Assembly: GCA_016218905.1 (NCBI GenBank)
Contig: JACRCS010000140.1
Location: forward strand, 1 to 13,168
Direction: 5' to 3'
From: Deltaproteobacteria bacterium
Lineage (GTDB): Bacteria > Desulfobacterota_C > Deferrisomatia > Deferrisomatales > JACRMM01
DNA length: 13,168 nt
Position numbers and translations under genes: made by a program. Below are positions 1 to 7,574 of this stretch, piece after piece. The stretch's first letter is position 1; each line of letters opens with the position of its first letter. The notes under the pieces are model-generated. The model saw only the letters and a list, made by a program, of their open reading frames with translations, made no database searches and was not told the DNA's origin.

Positions 1-2
1 CT

Positions 3-1811
3 GGTCCTGGGCTGAGAGGGGCAAGCTCGGTGCTCGGCCGGGTGTGGGGCGGCACGTTCCACGCGACCGCCAACCGCCTGCTTCGGCTGCACGCGCAGGG
101 CGTCGGACTCAGCGAGAACTTCACGGTGTTGGACCGGTCGGACGCCGAGGACCTGCTCAACACGGTTCGAAGCGAGCTGGCGCTCGAGAAGACCGATCGG
201 CGTTTCCCTCGCAAGGCCACCTGCCTCGCGATCTACTCCCGGTGCGTGAACGCGCAGGAGCCCGTCGAAGAGGCGCTGAAAGCGTACTTCCCCTGGTGCG
301 CCGGCGCCGCGGAGGAGCTGAAAGGCCTCTTCAGAGCCTACACGGTACGAAAGCAGGAGCAGAACATCCTCGACTACGACGACCTGCTCCTCTACTGGTA
401 TCACCTGATGAAGGAGGAAGCGGTCGCAGCCGACGTCCGGCGGCGCTTCGACGCGGTCCTGGTCGACGAGTATCAGGACACCAACGTCCTTCAGGCCGAG
501 ATCCTCTACGCGCTCTGCCCGGACGGGAGGGGCTTGACGGCGGTTGGGGACGACGCCCAGTCGATCTACTCGTTCCGGGCAGCGACGGTGCACAACATCC
601 TCAACTTCCCGCGGGTCTACCCCGACGCGCGGATCGTGAAGCTCGAGGAGAACTACCGCTCGGTGCAGCCGATCCTCGACGCGGCGAACGCGGTCATGGC
701 CGAGTGCGGGCGCCGCTACCAGAAGGACCTCTTCTCGTCCCGCCGGAGCGCCCAAAAGCCGCGCCTCGTGAGCCTGCTCGACGAGGACCAGCAGAGCGAC
801 TACCTCATTGGGCGCATCCTCGGGCACCGAGAGGCCGGGATTGAGCTGCGCCGGCAGGCGGTGCTCTTTCGGGCCGCGCACCACAGCGACGCTCTGGAGG
901 TGGAGCTCGCGCGGAGGAACATCCCGTTCGTGAAGTATGGCGGTTTGAAGTTCCTCGAGGCCGCCCACGTGAAGGATGTGCTCTGCATCCTCCGAGTGGC
1001 GGAGAACCCGCGCGACGCCACGAGCGCGTTTCGTGTCCTCCAGCTCCTCGACGGCATCGGTCCGGGCCACGCCCGCAGGGCACTCGCGCACCTCGCGGCC
1101 GCCGAACACAATCCGCGGGCCTGGGAGTCCTTCGCGCCGCCGGCTGCCGCCAGCGAGCAGTGGCCGCGGTTCACGAAGCTCCTCCGAAGCCTCCGCCCGG
1201 AAGGCTCCGCCCTCGTCCCGCTCCCGGAGCAGATCGGGCTCGTCCGGGACTTCTACGGTCCCATCCTCGAGCGACGCTACGATCAGGCAGGTATCCGCGT
1301 GCGGGACCTCGAGCAACTCGAGCAGATCGCCTCGAACTTCCGCTCGCGCACCGATCTGCTCGCCGAGCTGACGCTCGACCCGCCCCACAGCACGCAGGAT
1401 CTCGCCGCGCCGCCCCTGCTCGACGAGGATTACCTGATCCTGAGCACGATCCACTCGGCGAAGGGCTGTGAGTGGGACGTCGTCTACGTGATCCACGCCG
1501 CCGACGGGAACATCCCGTCCGACATGTCCACGGGGACCGACGAGCAGATCGAGGAGGAGCGGCGCCTCTTCTACGTGGCGCTGACGCGCGCGAAGGACTT
1601 CCTGGAGGTCTGCGTGCCGCTCCGGTACTACCACAAGAAGTGGTCGACGGGAGACCGGCATAGCTGGGCGCAGGTCACACGCTTCCTGCCGAGGGAAGTC
1701 GCGCACCACTTCGAGCGCGTAAGCCTGGAGAGGAGTGACCCGGAGCCCTCGCCCGCGGCTCCTGAGAAGATCGCGGAGATCCGGAGGAAGATCGCGGCGA
1801 TCTGGGACTGA
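3..1811 (+). CDS. UvrD/Rep-family ATP-dependent DNA helicase (SF1A), 5' end missing
   Basis: 3'-5' superfamily 1A helicase of the UvrD/Rep/PcrA type, acting in repair or replication restart. The frame is open to the left edge, so the N-terminus with Walker A (motif I) lies outside the window. Numbering from the GTG at 30: motif Ib-like GGTFHA at 7-12; DYDDLL at 115-120; Walker B/motif II VDEYQDT at 145-151; motif III GDDAQSIYSFRAA at 173-185; motif IV NYRS at 208-211; motif V STIHSAKGCEW at 472-482; motif VI RRLFYVALTRAKD at 511-523. Motif V has Cys where Leu is usual (KGLEW). The C-terminus is short and lacks the long tail of E. coli UvrD. The few residues visible before GGTFHA do not resemble the usual upstream helicase sequence, so the true start is undecided. 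The GTG at 30 is only the first start codon in frame, not a likely initiation site. Family assignment is secure; the exact paralogue is not. Confidence 0.93.
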   Translation, partial: GPGLRGASSVLGRVWGGTFHATANRLLRLHAQGVGLSENFTVLDRSDAEDLLNTVRSELALEKTDRRFPRKATCLAIYSRCVNAQEPVEEALKAYFPWCAGAAEELKGLFRAYTVRKQEQNILDYDDLLLYWYHLMKEEAVAADVRRRFDAVLVDEYQDTNVLQAEILYALCPDGRGLTAVGDDAQSIYSFRAATVHNILNFPRVYPDARIVKLEENYRSVQPILDAANAVMAECGRRYQKDLFSSRRSAQKPRLVSLLDEDQQSDYLIGRILGHREAGIELRRQAVLFRAAHHSDALEVELARRNIPFVKYGGLKFLEAAHVKDVLCILRVAENPRDATSAFRVLQLLDGIGPGHARRALAHLAAAEHNPRAWESFAPPAAASEQWPRFTKLLRSLRPEGSALVPLPEQIGLVRDFYGPILERRYDQAGIRVRDLEQLEQIASNFRSRTDLLAELTLDPPHSTQDLAAPPLLDEDYLILSTIHSAKGCEWDVVYVIHAADGNIPSDMSTGTDEQIEEERRLFYVALTRAKDFLEVCVPLRYYHKKWSTGDRHSWAQVTRFLPREVAHHFERVSLERSDPEPSPAAPEKIAEIRRKIAAIWD

Positions 1812-1824
1812 GAGGGATGTTCTT

Positions 1825-4404
1825 CTAACCTGCCGGTGTTCGACGGCGTTCCACCGCGCGCCTCAGCGCCTCTTCCAGGGTTTCCGGATCGAAGGGCTTC
1901 GAGAGGTAGTCGTCCATCCCCGCGGCGAGGAGCCGCTCCCGGTCCCCCTGGACGGCGTGGGCGGTCAGCGCGACGATGGGCACGTCGGTTGGGCAACCGT
2001 CCACCAGACCCGCCCGGACGCGTTTGGTTGCCTCGTCGCCGTCCAACCGGGGCATCTGAACGTCCATGAGCACGGCGTCGAAGGTGTCCCGAGAGAGCGC
2101 CCTCAGAGCCTCTTCTCCGTCGCCGACGAGCACCGCCGTATGTCCGAGCCGGCGAAGGAGTTCCTGAGCCAATACCTGGTTCAGCGCGTTGTCTTCGGCC
2201 ACGAGGATGCGCAGGCCCGGACTAGGGGACGGCTCCCGCGAAGGCTCGGGTTTCAGGCCCGAAATGGGGACGCCTGCGACACGCATGTCGGCCGTGAACT
2301 GGAACAGGCTTCCGCGCCCGGGTTCGCTCTCTGCCCAAATGCCGCCGCCCATGAGCTCGACGAGCTGCCGAGCGATCGAGAGCCCGAGCCCGGTGCCGCC
2401 GTACTTCACGTGGGTAGACTTCGTGGCTGCGGAGAACGAGTCGAAGACGGTGCAGAGGCGCTCCGGCGCGATCCCGATGCCGGTATCCCGGACGGAGAAG
2501 AGGAGGCGGCCCCTGCCCGGAGTGGCTGCGTCTCCTCCCCCTTGCACTGTCACCTCAACCCCGCCCTTTTCAGTGAACTTGACCGCGTTCCCTACCAGGT
2601 TGGTGAGCACCTGCCGGAGGCGGCCTTGGTCGCCGATGACGGCCGTGGGGACCCCCGGCGCGATGTTCCAGTCCAGGCGGAGCCCCTTTCGCTCCGCCAG
2701 AAGGCTCATCGGCGCGAGGAGGTCTCGGACCGAGGCGGCCAAGTCAAAGGGGCTCATCTCGAGCTCCACCTGCCCCGCCTCGACCCTCGCGAGATCCAAG
2801 ACGTCGTTGATGATCTCCAGGAGCCCCTTGGCAGATTGCTTGGCGAGTACGAGGAATTCCCTCGCCCTTTGCGGGAGTGCCTCCTCCATAAGGGCGAGCT
2901 CGGTCATCCCCATGATGCCGTTCATCGGCGTCCGAATCTCATGCGACATACGGGCGAGAAACTCGCTCTTGGCGAGGTTTGCGGCCTCGGCGGCGTCTCG
3001 GGTCTCGCGCAGTTCCCGCTCGATCCGCCTCTGATCGGTGATGTCCGTCGGGGCGCCGACACAGCCTCGGACGGCGCCGCTCTCGTCGAACAACGGAACC
3101 GCGTTCCCGATGAGGAACCGGCTCGTCCCGTCTCTCCTCACGATCTCGATTTCGTCCCCCAGTACCGGCCGCCCCGTCGCTGCCGCCACCTGCATCGTCA
3201 TCTCTCCGGGGGCGAGCGCCACGCCTCGCCGGCGAACCTGGGCGACTGCCCGCACGTCCTCCGGTGCTGCACAGGAGAGCTCCTGTCCGCCACCGGCCTG
3301 CAGCAGAGCGCGGGCCGCCTGATTCCCCGTCATGTGCGTGCAGCGGGGATCATGTGCGATCCATACGGGGGTCGGCACGAGCTCCAGCACGGTCTCGAGC
3401 TCCGCTCGACGCGCCCGTTCTCTCGCCTCCGCTTCTCGCAGGGACTGCTCGGTCCGCTTGTGCTCGGTGATGTCGTGGATGATCCCGACGTTGCAAAGTG
3501 CCTTACCGGTCGCGTCTCGCATCATGGCTGCCGTGACCTGAACCCAGATCACCCCACCGTCCTTGCGGACGTACCGCTTCTCGGCTTGGTAGGTCCCCTG
3601 GTCTCCGCGCAGATAGGCAGTGAGCCGCTCCTCGGTTCGGCGCTTCTCGTCAGGGTGGGTCATATCCCAGGGAGTCATCCGCAACAGCTCTGCGCGGCTG
3701 AAACCGGTGATCTGGCACAGGCGCTCGTTGACTTCGAGGAACCGCCCGTCCAGAGAGAGCTCCCCAATAGCAACGGCCTGCGTGTGGAAGAACGAACGGT
3801 ACCGCTCTTCACTGACCCGTAGCGCCTCTTCGGCGTTCTTGCGCTCGGTGATGTCCCGGACGATCATTGCCGTGCGAGTCGATCCGGTGCCGTCGATGAA
3901 GACGGAGGTGGAGACTTCGCCGGGGAACCGAGAGCCATCGGCTCGCAGGAGCGTCAGCTCGCCCCTGAAGCTCCCGGTACACGCCCGCTCCTCGATGGCC
4001 GGCTGCAATCGCGCGTCGGTCGTGTCTACCAGCCGACTCCTACCGAGCTCAATGATCTCCTCGCGCGTCCGCCCGAACATGCGGCACGCCGCCTCGTTGA
4101 CGTCGTAGATTGCCCCGTCCGGCGAGGTGAGGAGAACTGCGTCCATGCTGTTGTCGAAGAACGTGCGATAAAGGCCCTCGCTCTCACGCCCGGCTGGTCG
4201 AAGCGCCACGTGCAGGCGCTCCGTCCCGCGGCTCGGACTGAGCTCCCGCTCGGGGAGACCTTGCTCTTGAGGGCTGAGGGCCTCGAGAAGTTCCTCAGGC
4301 ACTCCGGGAAAGAGCGTGCGCAGTCGCTCCGGATCGGTAGCGGCGAGTTTTCGGATCTCTGCGGTCGTGAGAGATCGAGGCTTGGGCGGAATTGTCTGCG
4401 GCAT
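1825..4404 (-). CDS. PAS-rich hybrid sensor histidine kinase with C-terminal receiver
   Basis: Cytosolic hybrid histidine kinase of 859 aa with no signal peptide or membrane segment. Domains: N-terminal Pro/Glu-rich stretch (1-75); PAS 1 (about 80-190, ending DITERKNAEE); PAS 2 with PAC (about 198-318, ending DITEHKR); PAS 3 (about 335-460, ending DITDQRR); HisKA (475-545) with phospho-acceptor His488 in MSHEIRTPMNGIMGM; HATPase_c (590-710) with N box NAVKF (606-610), G1 box DTGIGI (640-645) and G2 box GGTGLGLSI (669-677); receiver (732-850) with acidic pair E737/D738, phospho-acceptor Asp781, Thr814 and Lys836. All catalytic residues are present. The ATG at 4404 follows GTGAGGA at suitable spacing. 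It converges with the helicase (13 bp between stops) and no terminator is visible there. Sensory input is probably a cytoplasmic small molecule or redox state through PAS, but no ligand can be read. No cognate output regulator is adjacent; the nearest receiver protein (6889-7323) lacks the phospho-Asp. Confidence 0.95.
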   Translation of the reverse strand: MPQTIPPKPRSLTTAEIRKLAATDPERLRTLFPGVPEELLEALSPQEQGLPERELSPSRGTERLHVALRPAGRESEGLYRTFFDNSMDAVLLTSPDGAIYDVNEAACRMFGRTREEIIELGRSRLVDTTDARLQPAIEERACTGSFRGELTLLRADGSRFPGEVSTSVFIDGTGSTRTAMIVRDITERKNAEEALRVSEERYRSFFHTQAVAIGELSLDGRFLEVNERLCQITGFSRAELLRMTPWDMTHPDEKRRTEERLTAYLRGDQGTYQAEKRYVRKDGGVIWVQVTAAMMRDATGKALCNVGIIHDITEHKRTEQSLREAEARERARRAELETVLELVPTPVWIAHDPRCTHMTGNQAARALLQAGGGQELSCAAPEDVRAVAQVRRRGVALAPGEMTMQVAAATGRPVLGDEIEIVRRDGTSRFLIGNAVPLFDESGAVRGCVGAPTDITDQRRIERELRETRDAAEAANLAKSEFLARMSHEIRTPMNGIMGMTELALMEEALPQRAREFLVLAKQSAKGLLEIINDVLDLARVEAGQVELEMSPFDLAASVRDLLAPMSLLAERKGLRLDWNIAPGVPTAVIGDQGRLRQVLTNLVGNAVKFTEKGGVEVTVQGGGDAATPGRGRLLFSVRDTGIGIAPERLCTVFDSFSAATKSTHVKYGGTGLGLSIARQLVELMGGGIWAESEPGRGSLFQFTADMRVAGVPISGLKPEPSREPSPSPGLRILVAEDNALNQVLAQELLRRLGHTAVLVGDGEEALRALSRDTFDAVLMDVQMPRLDGDEATKRVRAGLVDGCPTDVPIVALTAHAVQGDRERLLAAGMDDYLSKPFDPETLEEALRRAVERRRTPAG

Positions 4405-4621
4405 CCGGAGTCCTCACCGTCGCGGGTGCATCCGTGCGGCTCTCGCCAGGTCCCGTCCCACCACTTGCGGGGAGACTCGCCCGCAAGACCGCCTGTCCAG
4501 CGGCTGAGGGAGTATGCCAGAAGCGGTCAGGAGCTGACAGGCCGATCGGGCACTTACGGTGGGATCGCGATCGCGAGCCCGTGCCCAGGTAGTGCAGCTC
4601 GCTTCATGCCGATCCCCTCCC
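4405..4621. promoter_or_regulatory. Spacer and leader upstream of the hybrid kinase gene
   Basis: Gap between the TSUP stop and the kinase start. It contains a perfect inverted repeat CTTGCGGG/CCCGCAAG (4464-4471 and 4480-4487, 8-nt loop), which would fold in the kinase mRNA leader. A shorter GTCAG/CTGAC dyad lies at 4526-4538 and a 12-bp palindrome TCGCGATCGCGA at 4565-4576. No stem is followed by a U-tract in either direction, so none is a standard terminator. I see no convincing sigma70 promoter. Either the kinase is read through from the FmdE-TSUP unit or its promoter is non-standard. Confidence 0.4.
4554..4607 (-). CDS. Possible 17-codon small ORF after the TSUP gene
   Basis: ATG at 4607 is preceded by GGAGGGGATCGGC, a good Shine-Dalgarno sequence, 14 nt after the TSUP stop. 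It encodes MKRAALPGHGLAIAIPP and then TAA. It could be a short leader peptide between the TSUP and kinase genes or a chance reading frame in G/A-rich DNA. Nothing in the peptide suggests a function, and the C-terminal half is built from a GCGATC repeat. Only the ribosome-binding site and position argue for it. Confidence 0.2.
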   Translation of the reverse strand: MKRAALPGHGLAIAIPP

Positions 4622-5371
4622 TCAGTGCGCGACGAGCTTCCAAGCCATGTTCGCCGCGATCCCGTATAAGATCACTCCGATCATCTTCTTTACCTGCCTG
4701 CTCTGGAGCTTCTTCTGCATGAGCCAGGAACCGAGGAGCGCCCCCGCGACAGACCCGACCGCGGTCCAGGCGAGCAGGCGCCCATCGAGTTGTCCCAGGG
4801 AAGCCTTGCCGAGAAAGCCCGAGAGCGACGAGAAGATCACGATGAAGGCGGTGGTGGCCGAGGCCTTCTTCGGGTCGAAGCCGAGCCAGACGAGGGCCGG
4901 CACGATGAAGTTCCCGCCGCCGACGCCCAGGAGCCCACCCAGATACCCCGCCGAACCACCGACTGACACTCCATACCCGGCGAGCTTCCCCCAGGAGGGG
5001 CGAACCTCCCGGGGACGCGCCCGGTAGAAGAGCATCATCGAGGCGGCGAAGAGGAGAAACCCGACGAACAACCACTTGAGAAGCGCCACGGGAAGGAAGG
5101 CGCTCGTGTATGCACCGACGGGCGAGAGCAGCGTCGCGACGATCAGCACCGGGACGGCGGTCCGAAACTCCACGAGCCCTGCCGGCACGAAGCGCAAACA
5201 GGCAAACGTCATCGCGATGGCGTTCAGAAGGAGGGCGGTGGCCATGGTGGGGTGGAGGTCGACGCCGAGGGCAAGGAACACGGGGATGAGAATGAAGGCG
5301 GCCCCGACCCCGGCGATCGTCAGGACCGCCGTGAACCCGAAGGTGACGAGACCCGCCACAACGTACGTCAT
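4622..5371 (-). CDS. TSUP (TauE/SafE-like) membrane permease
   Basis: Inner-membrane transporter of the 4-toluene sulfonate uptake permease family; members move sulfite, sulfoacetate or other sulfur-containing or organic anions. The 249-aa protein has about eight hydrophobic helices and the two family repeats: IAGVGAAFILIP (19-30) and GLLGVGGGNFIVPAL (146-160) followed by GFDPKKASATTAFIV. I chose the ATG at 5371 because GGGGAG lies 8 nt upstream; the in-frame GTG at 5377 would have a 2-nt spacer. It starts 15 bp after the FmdE-family stop, so the two are almost certainly co-transcribed. The substrate is unknown. A sulfur compound fits the family and the molybdoenzyme nearby, but this is inference. 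Confidence 0.9.
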   Translation of the reverse strand: MTYVVAGLVTFGFTAVLTIAGVGAAFILIPVFLALGVDLHPTMATALLLNAIAMTFACLRFVPAGLVEFRTAVPVLIVATLLSPVGAYTSAFLPVALLKWLFVGFLLFAASMMLFYRARPREVRPSWGKLAGYGVSVGGSAGYLGGLLGVGGGNFIVPALVWLGFDPKKASATTAFIVIFSSLSGFLGKASLGQLDGRLLAWTAVGSVAGALLGSWLMQKKLQSRQVKKMIGVILYGIAANMAWKLVAH

Positions 5372-5386
5372 GGCCACCGCTCCCCG

Positions 5387-5989
5387 CTACTTCTCGTACC
5401 CTGAGCAGGGCTTGCAGACGGCCTTCCCATCCTTGAGCCGTACGTTCCGCTCGACGACCATCTCGCCGCACTCGCCGCAGACGACGGAGTCAAACGTATG
5501 CGGAGCGTCTTTCCAGGCGTAGGGCTGGACCGGCCCGATGTTCAAGAGCATCTCGTCCGGGGCGTTCGAGACCATCTGCACGAGCGGATCGGCGATCTCG
5601 GCCGCGATCTGGGAAGCCGGAATGCCCGAACTCCGAAGCTTCATGAACTCGGATTGCTTGTTCTTCATCATGGCCTCGGCCTTCGGCACGACCCGGACCG
5701 CGCGCTGGGTCTTCTTGTCGATGAGCGTTAGGCCCCACTTTCCGTAGTTCAGCTTCCGAATGTTACCCTTGCCGAACGTGCAGCCGGTTGCCACCTGGAC
5801 GCCGTCCGCCCAGCAGGTCGCACAGTGGTCCTCGTCGATCTCGACCAGCGCCATGAGCTGGCCGTCCGGGGCGTGCTCCACGCCGAGCGCTTTCATGGCG
5901 GCGAGAGCCGTACGAAGCCCCATAGGCATGGCGGGGCACTTGTGGCCATGGAACTTCTGTCCGAAGGCCAAGAGCTGTGGGTCTAACAT
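5387..5989 (-). CDS. FmdE-family zinc-binding protein
   Basis: 200-aa soluble protein of the FmdE family, named for a gene in archaeal formylmethanofuran dehydrogenase operons; bacterial members often sit near molybdenum or tungsten enzyme genes, with undefined function. The N-terminal domain has the family signature FHGHKCPAMPMGLR (13-26; His14, His16, Cys18), then CATCWADGVQ (Cys56, Cys59) and ATGCTFGKGN with Cys70, all candidate metal ligands. A C-terminal zinc ribbon follows: CGEC (171-174) and CKPC (192-195). There is no signal peptide, so it is cytoplasmic. ATG at 5989 has a strong ribosome site, AAAGGAG, 7 nt upstream. It is first in a two-gene unit with the TSUP permease. No formylmethanofuran dehydrogenase or C1 pathway gene is present, so the archaeal role should not be carried over. 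Confidence 0.9.
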   Translation of the reverse strand: MLDPQLLAFGQKFHGHKCPAMPMGLRTALAAMKALGVEHAPDGQLMALVEIDEDHCATCWADGVQVATGCTFGKGNIRKLNYGKWGLTLIDKKTQRAVRVVPKAEAMMKNKQSEFMKLRSSGIPASQIAAEIADPLVQMVSNAPDEMLLNIGPVQPYAWKDAPHTFDSVVCGECGEMVVERNVRLKDGKAVCKPCSGYEK

Positions 5990-6286
5990 GCGCCATCTCC
6001 TTTCAATTCAATGCTGCGGAACAGGTTGCTGGGACAAACGTGTAGATGCGCTCTCACCTCGACACGTTACAGACCTCAGCAAATTTCTTGCGCTATTCCA
6101 CAGTTAGGTCAAAAGACGCAGGTACCCGTCGGCCTATTTACGTAGGCACGAGACACAGTCAAGAACCCGAACCGGACCAGAGCCCGCGACGGGCTTAATT
6201 TACTGACGACTTAGGGCAGTCAATTACTACTTCATCGACCCCATCACAAAGACTGACGTCCTATTCCCCCTCCCGGTCAGGTCCCC
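5990..6286. other. Intergenic region upstream of the FmdE-TSUP unit
   Basis: About 300 bp, visibly poorer in G+C than the flanking genes and with stops in all frames. It holds a perfect 6-bp hairpin AGCCCG-CGA-CGGGCT (6181-6195), a repeated CAGTCAA element (near 6155 and 6217), and promoter-like hexamers for the minus strand. No gene, tRNA or known riboswitch fold was recognised. Confidence 0.5.
6197..6223 (-). promoter_or_regulatory. Candidate promoter for the FmdE-TSUP unit
   Basis: On the minus strand, TTGACT (6218-6223) and TAAATT (6197-6202) form a sigma70-like pair with a 15-bp spacer, shorter than ideal. The predicted start falls within the hairpin AGCCCG-CGA-CGGGCT at 6181-6195, which could be an operator. 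This would leave a leader of about 200 nt before the FmdE-family ATG. A second -35-like TTGACC occurs near 6107-6112, but without a matching -10. Confidence 0.25.
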
Positions 6287-6570
6287 TCAGACGAAGAGGT
6301 AGACGCCCACGAGCGCGATCAGCACGCCCGCGGCACGCTTCAGGATCAGGTTCGCGCGACCCAGGCCTGTCGAGGAGACGAGTTGCTTGGCGACCAGGCA
6401 GCGGTCCAGCGTGCACTGGCAGTCGTCGCTGGTGGTGATGAGGAGAACCGAAGGGTTCCGGGCATCGGGTTGCGCCGGGGTTGGAGAGCGACGGCGCTCG
6501 TCGCGAGCAGGCGTGCCCCTGCCGTCCCGCAGGCGAACCAAGCGGCCCAGTCCACAACTCGCCTTCGCAT
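6287..6570 (-). pseudogene. Possible frameshifted gene for a small Cys-containing membrane protein
   Basis: An ATG at 6570 with GGAG 9 nt upstream opens MRRRVVDWAAWFACGTAG, continuing to ALQPRRNP, a signal/anchor-like N-terminus. That frame then becomes Ser/Pro-rich and unconvincing. A different minus frame takes over near 6465 with protein-like sequence: SVLLITTSDDCQCTLDRC, then GLGRANLILKRAAG, then a hydrophobic tail VLIALVGVYLFV ending in TGA at 6287. Joined by one frameshift, the product would be about 90 aa with a CxCxxxxC cluster and a C-terminal membrane helix, as in small thiol/redox membrane proteins or the tail of a CcdA/LysE-like transporter. The alternatives are a sequencing frameshift, or chance. 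No family is assigned. Confidence 0.33.
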
Positions 6571-6888
6571 TTCCCGACTCTCCACTAGAAACTCGGGGGC
6601 GGACGAAGGGCCGGCCCCCGGCCAAGAGGAGCGATCTTTTCGTGCCCCGACGAGCAATATCCGGGCTGGAGCCGAAGTCTTCATGGCCGCTCATGCACTT
6701 CTCGCATGTTTGTATGCGGATTAGTTTCTTTGCTTGCCGCCGGCGGCTCGTCAATAATCCGACCGGACCTTGCACCGCCTTTACGCGCCACTCGCAAGCC
6801 ATTCGGCTGCGGCCCTGCGCACCCTGAGCATGCTCGGCGACGTGCGAGGGGGGGTCCTGTAGGGGACCAGCCGGAGCACAGAGGACCC
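6571..6888. other. Non-coding stretch before the receiver gene
   Basis: About 320 bp. Open frames exist on both strands, but their products are Arg/Pro/Ser-rich and lack recognisable motifs, so I do not call genes. It has a perfect hairpin GGCCGG-CCC-CCGGCC (6609-6623), a GCCGCCGGCGGC palindrome (6736-6747), and a weak stem GGTCC/GGACC just before the receiver gene. A short minus-strand reading from 6684 begins MKTSAPARILLVG, faintly like the first strand of a receiver domain, but it degenerates at once. Confidence 0.4.
6730..6758 (+). promoter_or_regulatory. Candidate promoter of the receiver gene
   Basis: TTGCTT (6730-6735) and AATAAT (6753-6758) are separated by exactly 17 bp. The spacer contains the palindrome GCCGCCGGCGGC, which could be a regulator site. 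It lies about 130 bp upstream of the GTG start. The match to sigma70 consensus is moderate. Confidence 0.28.
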
Positions 6889-7323
6889 GTGACCAAGTTT
6901 CGGATTCTGGTGGTGGGCGAGCACGATTTCCTCACCGAACTCATCGGGAGGGCTCTCGTCCGGCTGGGCTGCTCATGCGACTGCGCCAGGAACGGGCCGA
7001 AGGCCGTTGGACTCTCGCGGGCTGTCAAATACGACGCCATCCTGATCGAAACGTGTGAGCAGAGCCCCGACGGGTTGGAATTCCTCCGCGGCTTGCGTGA
7101 GGCCGGTGTGAACGCCGGCACGCCTGTCCTCGTGGTTTCCTGCCATCCCCTGGACCCCGAGGAGTTCACGCGAGAGCATGGCGTCCAGGGCTATGTGGCG
7201 AAGCCTTTCAGCGTCGAAACACTGCTCGAGCGCGTCGCCGCCCTTTTGGGTTGTGCCGTGTCTGAAGAGCCTCCCCCCGCGCCGCCCGGCGACGGCGGAA
7301 GAAGCCACCCAGCGCGAGGCTGA
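6889..7323 (+). CDS. Atypical single-domain receiver protein lacking the phospho-acceptor Asp
   Basis: 144-aa CheY-like protein with no output domain. GTG at 6889 follows AGAGG with a short spacer and places the start exactly before the first receiver strand (TKFRILVVGEHD). The frame is open further upstream, but that part is not domain-like. Against a canonical receiver: the first acidic pair is Gly10/Glu11 rather than Asp-Asp; the phospho-acceptor position is Glu54 (AILIETCEQSPDGLEFL); the Ser/Thr switch is Ser84 (VLVVSCHP); the conserved Lys105-Pro is kept (AKPF). A Pro/Gly-rich tail (about 124-144) follows. Loss of Asp with Glu in its place means normal phosphorylation is unlikely; it may mimic the active state or act by protein contact. 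It could partner the hybrid kinase upstream, but this is inference. Confidence 0.87.
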   Translation: MTKFRILVVGEHDFLTELIGRALVRLGCSCDCARNGPKAVGLSRAVKYDAILIETCEQSPDGLEFLRGLREAGVNAGTPVLVVSCHPLDPEEFTREHGVQGYVAKPFSVETLLERVAALLGCAVSEEPPPAPPGDGGRSHPARG

Positions 7324-7496
7324 GCCGGGCCTGGTCCAGGAACTGGGAAGAGCGGCTCCTCGAAGACTCACGCCGAGAGCGCTTGCTCCACCCTTCGAAG
7401 TACTCCAGCTCGGTCGTCGGAGTGTTCCTCTCGTGTTCTGAATCGTCCAGACGGAAACCCCTCGGATCCGGGCAGTTCGAAATCGAGTAGGCGTTC

Positions 7497-7533
7497 AAAA
7501 AGGTGCCGGGGTCGGTCGAGTGCCGGCCCCGGC
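7497..7533 (-). terminator. Rho-independent terminator of the molybdoenzyme operon
   Basis: GCCGGGGTCGG (7505-7515) pairs with CCGGCCCCGGC (7523-7533) through 11 pairs including one G-T, with a 7-nt loop. Read on the minus strand, the stem is followed by ACC and then TTTTT (7497-7501). It lies about 70 bp past the ferredoxin stop at 7604. Confidence 0.7.
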
Positions 7534-7574
7534 GAACTGGAACCGAAGCTCCCCCACGGAGGAGCCGAAGGGGA

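Noticed and set aside
1735..3822. Long plus-strand open frame (695 aa) opposite the hybrid kinase
   Set aside because: Antisense shadow of a GC-rich gene; the product is low-complexity Arg/Pro/His-rich, with no motif, while the minus strand encodes a complete kinase.
4565..4576. GCGATCGC palindromes (also near 8183-8190) as HIP1-like repeats
   Set aside because: Two copies in 13 kb of GC-rich DNA, one inside a coding region, is no enrichment.
4622..5989. FmdE as a subunit of a formylmethanofuran dehydrogenase
   Set aside because: No FmdA-D/FwdA-D, Ftr or Mch gene is present; only the family name supports it.
6287..6802. Single 171-aa minus-strand gene covering this interval
   Set aside because: Only the last 55 residues look like protein; the middle is Arg/Pro-rich, typical of a wrong frame. 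Kept instead as a possible frameshifted gene from 6570.
6706..6888. Upstream extension of the receiver protein to an ATG at 6706
   Set aside because: The extra residues do not form part of a receiver domain, and the GTG at 6889 with AGAGG gives a domain-exact start.
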